Positions 5,552 to 6,076 of a stretch of DNA of 6,076 bases are shown one piece after another (position 1 is the stretch's first letter; each line of letters opens with the position of its first letter). Position numbers and translations under genes: made by a program. Location: NCBI GenBank assembly GCA_016764015.1, contig JAESSR010000225.1, positions 1 through 6,076 on the forward strand. Direction: 5' to 3'. The stretch is from Phycisphaerales bacterium (GTDB lineage: Bacteria; Planctomycetota; Phycisphaerae; Phycisphaerales; UBA1924). Below the pieces are notes generated by a model. It was not told the DNA's origin, made no database searches, and worked only from the letters and a program-made list of their open reading frames with translations.

Positions 5552-6076
5552 TTATGACTCTTCTGATGATGAGCTTTCGACACTCTGCTCATGCACCTTT
5601 TTACCCAGGCATCGAGCGAACTCGAAGGCGAACGCCATGCCGCGTTGGACATCGGGATCGCCCATTGCCTTGATTGCTCCGAACCGTGTGACTCGATTGT
5701 CTTTTTGGACCGATGTCGCATGGGCTTCGATGGTTGCGGTGGCGACTTGATCCATGACGAGCAATGCGCCCTCTGCGATGACCTGCGAGTTGAGTAGCCC
5801 TTTGAGTGCAGGCGAACTGATGATTTCTATGATTTGTCCGGGAAGGCTCATCAGGTCTTGGCGGTCTTGATGCTCCGGCATGACTTTCTCCACACTCTCG
5901 CGGGCGGTTTCGACGATCGAGTTTACATTGTCAGCGAGCAGGCTTGAGTTGGCCATGAACATTTCGATCATTTCGATCACATCGGTGAGCATGGGGAGTG
6001 CTTCAATGAGTTTATTGATGGCTTTGATTGTTTCAGGATCGGCGAGTGCCGGGCTGAGTTCCTCGGCGATCTTGAC
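5552..6076 (-). CDS. DUF1641 family protein (5' end outside the window)
   Basis: The frame is open to the window edge, giving 174 residues; the first methionine in view (ending at 5992) is internal to the open frame and need not be the start. The C-terminal segment FGAIKAMGDPDVQRGMAF followed by EFARCLGKK matches the signature of DUF1641 (YrhD-type) proteins. The family is known as small, largely helical proteins of unknown function, often encoded beside formate dehydrogenase, sulfide:quinone-oxidoreductase-like or hydrogenase genes. The visible part is all-helical and soluble: EELSPALADPETIKAINKLI, then a methionine-rich stretch EMIEMFM and amphipathic helices, ending in a serine/glutamate tail (SSSSEES). 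It is 4 bases from hypA, so it belongs to the same operon. Most of the protein is probably present, judged by family length. Its precise role, perhaps in assembly or electron transfer of the hydrogenase, is unknown. Confidence 0.85.
   Translation of the reverse strand, partial: VKIAEELSPALADPETIKAINKLIEALPMLTDVIEMIEMFMANSSLLADNVNSIVETARESVEKVMPEHQDRQDLMSLPGQIIEIISSPALKGLLNSQVIAEGALLVMDQVATATIEAHATSVQKDNRVTRFGAIKAMGDPDVQRGMAFAFEFARCLGKKVHEQSVESSSSEES

Overview
This is a bacterial window with two gene blocks that point at each other and meet at about 3654-3712. The organism cannot be named from the sequence. Base composition is moderate, genes are packed with overlaps and short gaps, and ATG, GTG and probably TTG starts are used. 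A planctomycete-like environmental bacterium is possible, but that is only an impression.

Left block (+ strand, 1-3653) is an accessory module built around a large serine recombinase. In order it holds: the tail of an unidentified gene (1-105); a 139-residue unknown protein whose ATG overlaps that gene's stop (102-521); a small basic protein with an AT-hook-like motif (503-721); and the recombinase after a near-perfect Shine-Dalgarno sequence (735-2692). A 51-residue reading frame with its own AGGAG site then overlaps the recombinase end (2622-2777). Two back-to-back palindromes follow (2770-2804), and then a 276-residue unknown protein (2823-3653). The recombinase is split by an apparent one-base loss in a C run at 1233-1236. 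The resolvase catalytic domain lies in one frame; the recombinase domain, a cysteine-free remnant of the zinc ribbon and the coiled coil lie in another. This looks like the integration module of a mobile element whose recombinase is now broken, or a sequencing error in an intact gene.

Right block (- strand, 6076-3713) is a nickel supply and [NiFe]-hydrogenase maturation operon. Its transcription order is DUF1641 family protein (cut by the window edge), hypA, hypB, and a NicO/UreH-like nickel/cobalt transporter with a histidine-rich loop. Gaps are 4 and 12 bases, followed by a possible start-stop overlap. HypA and HypB deliver nickel to the hydrogenase large subunit. The membrane protein probably moves or buffers the metal. 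The DUF1641 protein suggests a redox enzyme, possibly the hydrogenase, just beyond the right edge. HypC-F and hydrogenase structural genes are not in the window.

No rRNA, intact tRNA, CRISPR array or insertion sequence was seen, and no stretch above 300 bases lacks a gene.
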